Source of the DNA: Bacteroidales bacterium | GTDB lineage: Bacteria; Bacteroidota; Bacteroidia; Bacteroidales; JAOZTL01 | Assembly: GCA_029942205.1 (NCBI GenBank) | Contig: JAOZTL010000162.1 | Location: forward strand, 1 to 6,995 | Direction: 5' to 3' | Length of the DNA: 6,995 nucleotides | Shown: positions 5,689 to 6,995 of the stretch, one piece after another | How the letters are laid out: each line of letters starts with the position of its first letter | Numbering within the stretch: position 1 is the first letter of the stretch | Translations under genes and position numbers: made by a program | Notes under the pieces: model-generated | Told to the model about the DNA's origin: nothing | The model's input: only the letters and a program-made list of their open reading frames with translations | Databases searched by the model: none

Positions 5689-6594
5689 ATGTCGATAAAA
5701 GTAGAAAACGTAACCAAATTATACGGAAAACAAAAAGCACTAGACGATATTAGCTTTGAGATACAGACTGGTGAGATTGTCGGGTTTCTTGGTCCCAATG
5801 GCGCAGGGAAATCTACCATGATGAAAATCATTACTGGCTTTATTCCCCAAAACAGCGGGGAAATACTGGTGAACGGCTTGGAGACATTGGAGCATTCGTT
5901 ATCAGTACGGAGGCAAATTGGATACTTACCCGAGCACAATCCACTGTATCTCAATATGTACGTGAAGGAACAGCTCGAATTTACGGCTGGAATTTACAAA
6001 CTTGGCAAACAAACGGCTTCGAGTATCAAAAACATTATTGCACGAACAGGCTTGCAGCGTGAGCAACACAAGAAGATAGGCGCACTATCCAAAGGCTATC
6101 GGCAGCGAGTGGGCTTGGCACAGGCATTGATTCACGACCCGAAGGTGCTTATTCTGGACGAACCCACCACCGGGCTCGATCCGAATCAGATTGTGGAGAT
6201 TCGGAACTTGATTTCGGAAGTGGGACAATCAAAAACGGTTATGCTATCAACGCATATCATGCAAGAAGTAGAAGCCATTTGCAACAAAATCATTATTATT
6301 AATAATGGTAAGATTGTGGCAGACGATTCTGCCGAAAATCTGCATCGAACTGCCGAAGCGCAGCGGCAAATAGTATTGGTGGAGTTTGACAAGAAAGCGG
6401 ATAAAGGCTTGATAGAAAACCTTGAAGGTGTAGAGAAAGTGGTCGAGTTGGATAATGGAAACTTATTGATAGAAAGTATGGACGATATTCGGGTGGCTAT
6501 TTTTAACTTTGCGGTAGAGAATAAGCTTGCCGTACTATCCATGCAGAAACAGGAGAAGAGCCTCGAAGAGATTTTTCAAGATTTAACCCAATAG
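5689..6594 (+). CDS. gldA: ABC transporter ATP-binding protein, GldA subfamily
   Basis: A 301-residue cytoplasmic ATPase that would power an ABC-2 type exporter. In Flavobacterium johnsoniae GldA works with GldF and GldG and is needed for gliding; related ATPases also occur in non-gliding Bacteroidota. Motifs: Walker A GPNGAGKST at 35-43, Q-loop region GYLPEHNPLY at 78-87, signature LSKGYRQR at 133-140 (a variant of LSGGQ), Walker B VLILDEP at 153-159 with catalytic E158, D-loop GLDP, and H-loop STHIM with H189. A C-terminal extension of about 85 residues follows. LPEHNPLY, SKGYRQRVGLA and LSTHIMQEVEAIC closely resemble what I recall of GldA. No permease gene is in the window; gldF and gldG are also separate from gldA in F. 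johnsoniae. It follows pgk by 33 bases. An out-of-frame ATG lies five bases before the chosen start. ATPase identity is certain; the symbol is less so. Confidence 0.9.
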   Translation: MSIKVENVTKLYGKQKALDDISFEIQTGEIVGFLGPNGAGKSTMMKIITGFIPQNSGEILVNGLETLEHSLSVRRQIGYLPEHNPLYLNMYVKEQLEFTAGIYKLGKQTASSIKNIIARTGLQREQHKKIGALSKGYRQRVGLAQALIHDPKVLILDEPTTGLDPNQIVEIRNLISEVGQSKTVMLSTHIMQEVEAICNKIIIINNGKIVADDSAENLHRTAEAQRQIVLVEFDKKADKGLIENLEGVEKVVELDNGNLLIESMDDIRVAIFNFAVENKLAVLSMQKQEKSLEEIFQDLTQ

Positions 6595-6807
6595 GCTAGG
6601 TCTTCCATAAGTTCAATTAGTAAATGCAACTTTTAGATAAAAATTAGAGCGGTAAATTATTAAGAAAAAATAGTTGGGAAATAACTTTTCCTATTGATAA
6701 CAAAATTTTTACTCTAAAAAGTAAATAGATATTATTTCAAATCTATTACTTTTTAGAGAAGGAAATTTTGTTACTTTACCCCTTAAATTACCACAAATAA
6801 GTTGCAA
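6595..6807. other. AT-rich intergenic region between gldA and the transposase remnant
   Basis: Contains no coding region. It is dominated by a long imperfect inverted repeat (separate entry). A 7-bp hairpin at 6675-6693 (GGGAAA with TTTCC arms, one G-T pair) is the only candidate for a terminator after gldA. Its T-run is displaced about 13 bases, so it is weak. A TTTTGTTACTTTAC stretch at 6766-6779 could be part of the insertion element's own promoter, but it does not match TAnnTTTG exactly. Confidence 0.5.
6625..6806. repeat. Long imperfect inverted repeat beside the transposase
   Basis: Four blocks recur in mirrored order around a 10-base centre (6731-6740). The inner arms CTCTAAAAAGTAAATAGAT (6712-6730) and ATCTATTACTTTTTAGAG (6741-6758) pair over 18 bp with one bulge. 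Outside them come TAACAAAATTT (6698-6708) and AAATTTTGTTA (6763-6773), a perfect 11-bp match. Next are GGTAAATTA (6651-6659) and TAAATTACC (6784-6792), 8 of 9 matching. Outermost are TGCAACTT (6625-6632) and AAGTTGCA (6799-6806), a perfect match. The left arm is longer because of extra bases between blocks. The right arm runs to the transposase ATG, so it is probably the element's left end, and the left arm may be a decayed inverted copy of it. That last step is inference. Confidence 0.7.
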
Positions 6808-6995
6808 ATGAAACATATAACCATAGTGCAAAGATATGAAATATTTACCTATTTAAAGTGTGGAAAATCCATTAATTTTATAGGTCAAGCTAGGCTATAA
6901 CAAGAGTTCCATCAGTAGGGAGATCAAACGTAATTCAACTAAAACAGGAAAATATAATCCTGAGCTTGAAACAACAATTTCTGATTTTGATGGTA
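6808..6995 (+). pseudogene. IS30-family transposase, frameshifted 5' fragment
   Basis: The frame from ATG at 6808 reads MKHITIVQRYEIFTYLKCGK, close to the typical IS30-family start (MKHLT..QRY.I), but stops at TAA 6898-6900 after 30 codons. The reading continues one base over: frame 6884-6994 gives GYNKSSISREIKRN, then GKYNPEL, the conserved N-terminal helix-turn-helix of IS30 transposases (compare KSTISREIKRN). Dropping a single base in GGTCAAGCTAGGCTATAAC near 6883-6901 restores one reading frame. Residues after NPEL (ETTISDFDG) no longer look like the family, so a second lesion is possible. The gene runs off the right edge, so the DDE catalytic domain cannot be checked. IS30 elements normally use a single frame without programmed shifting, so I call it a decayed copy. 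A sequencing error at the shift is the alternative. Confidence 0.78.

Noticed and set aside
4810..5954. Minus-strand open frames opposite pgk and gldA
   Set aside because: They are antisense shadows of well-identified genes and have no recognisable domains.
6675..6693. Hairpin as a terminator of gldA
   Set aside because: Only 7 bp with a G-T pair, and its T-run is not adjacent; mentioned only in the intergenic entry.
1..6995. CRISPR arrays, tRNA or rRNA genes
   Set aside because: No regularly spaced repeats and no cloverleaf or rRNA-like sequence were seen on either strand.

Overview
The window comes from an AT-rich genome of the phylum Bacteroidota. Four independent signs support this. The gene order rplU-rpmA-serS is usual there. 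Two promoters match the Bacteroidota pattern TTG/TTTG, a spacer of 19-20 bases, then TAnnTTTG. The gene starts have A-rich leaders without strong Shine-Dalgarno sequences. The ABC-transporter ATPase at the right belongs to the GldA subfamily. I cannot name a genus.

Layout. Everything left of about 3.83 kb is on the minus strand and everything right of about 4.01 kb is on the plus strand, so the 177-base gap between them is a divergent intergenic region. Reading the minus strand from the middle leftward: a CRP/FNR-type regulator with exactly four cysteines placed like those of E. coli FNR; a 255-residue lipoprotein with an acidic stretch after its cysteine; the ribosomal protein pair rplU (L21) and rpmA (L27) with its own promoter, a possibly structured leader and a clear terminator; and serS (seryl-tRNA synthetase), cut by the left edge so that its last quarter is missing.

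Reading the plus strand rightward: a stand-alone CheY-like receiver protein, pgk (phosphoglycerate kinase) and a gldA-type ATPase. They are separated by 67 and 33 bases with no visible terminator, so they may be co-transcribed. Beyond gldA the sequence becomes very AT-rich. It holds a long imperfect inverted repeat and then the 5' end of a frameshifted IS30-family transposase that runs off the right edge.

Function. The left part is translation housekeeping. The centre is regulatory: an FNR-like regulator that may sense oxygen or redox state, with a possible binding site over its own promoter, next to a receiver protein. The right part combines glycolysis with an ABC-2 type exporter ATPase. 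The least ordinary items are the four-cysteine FNR homologue with an altered recognition helix, the possible L21 leader, and the inverted repeat beside the broken transposase. I found no clear evidence for a wholly new multi-gene system.
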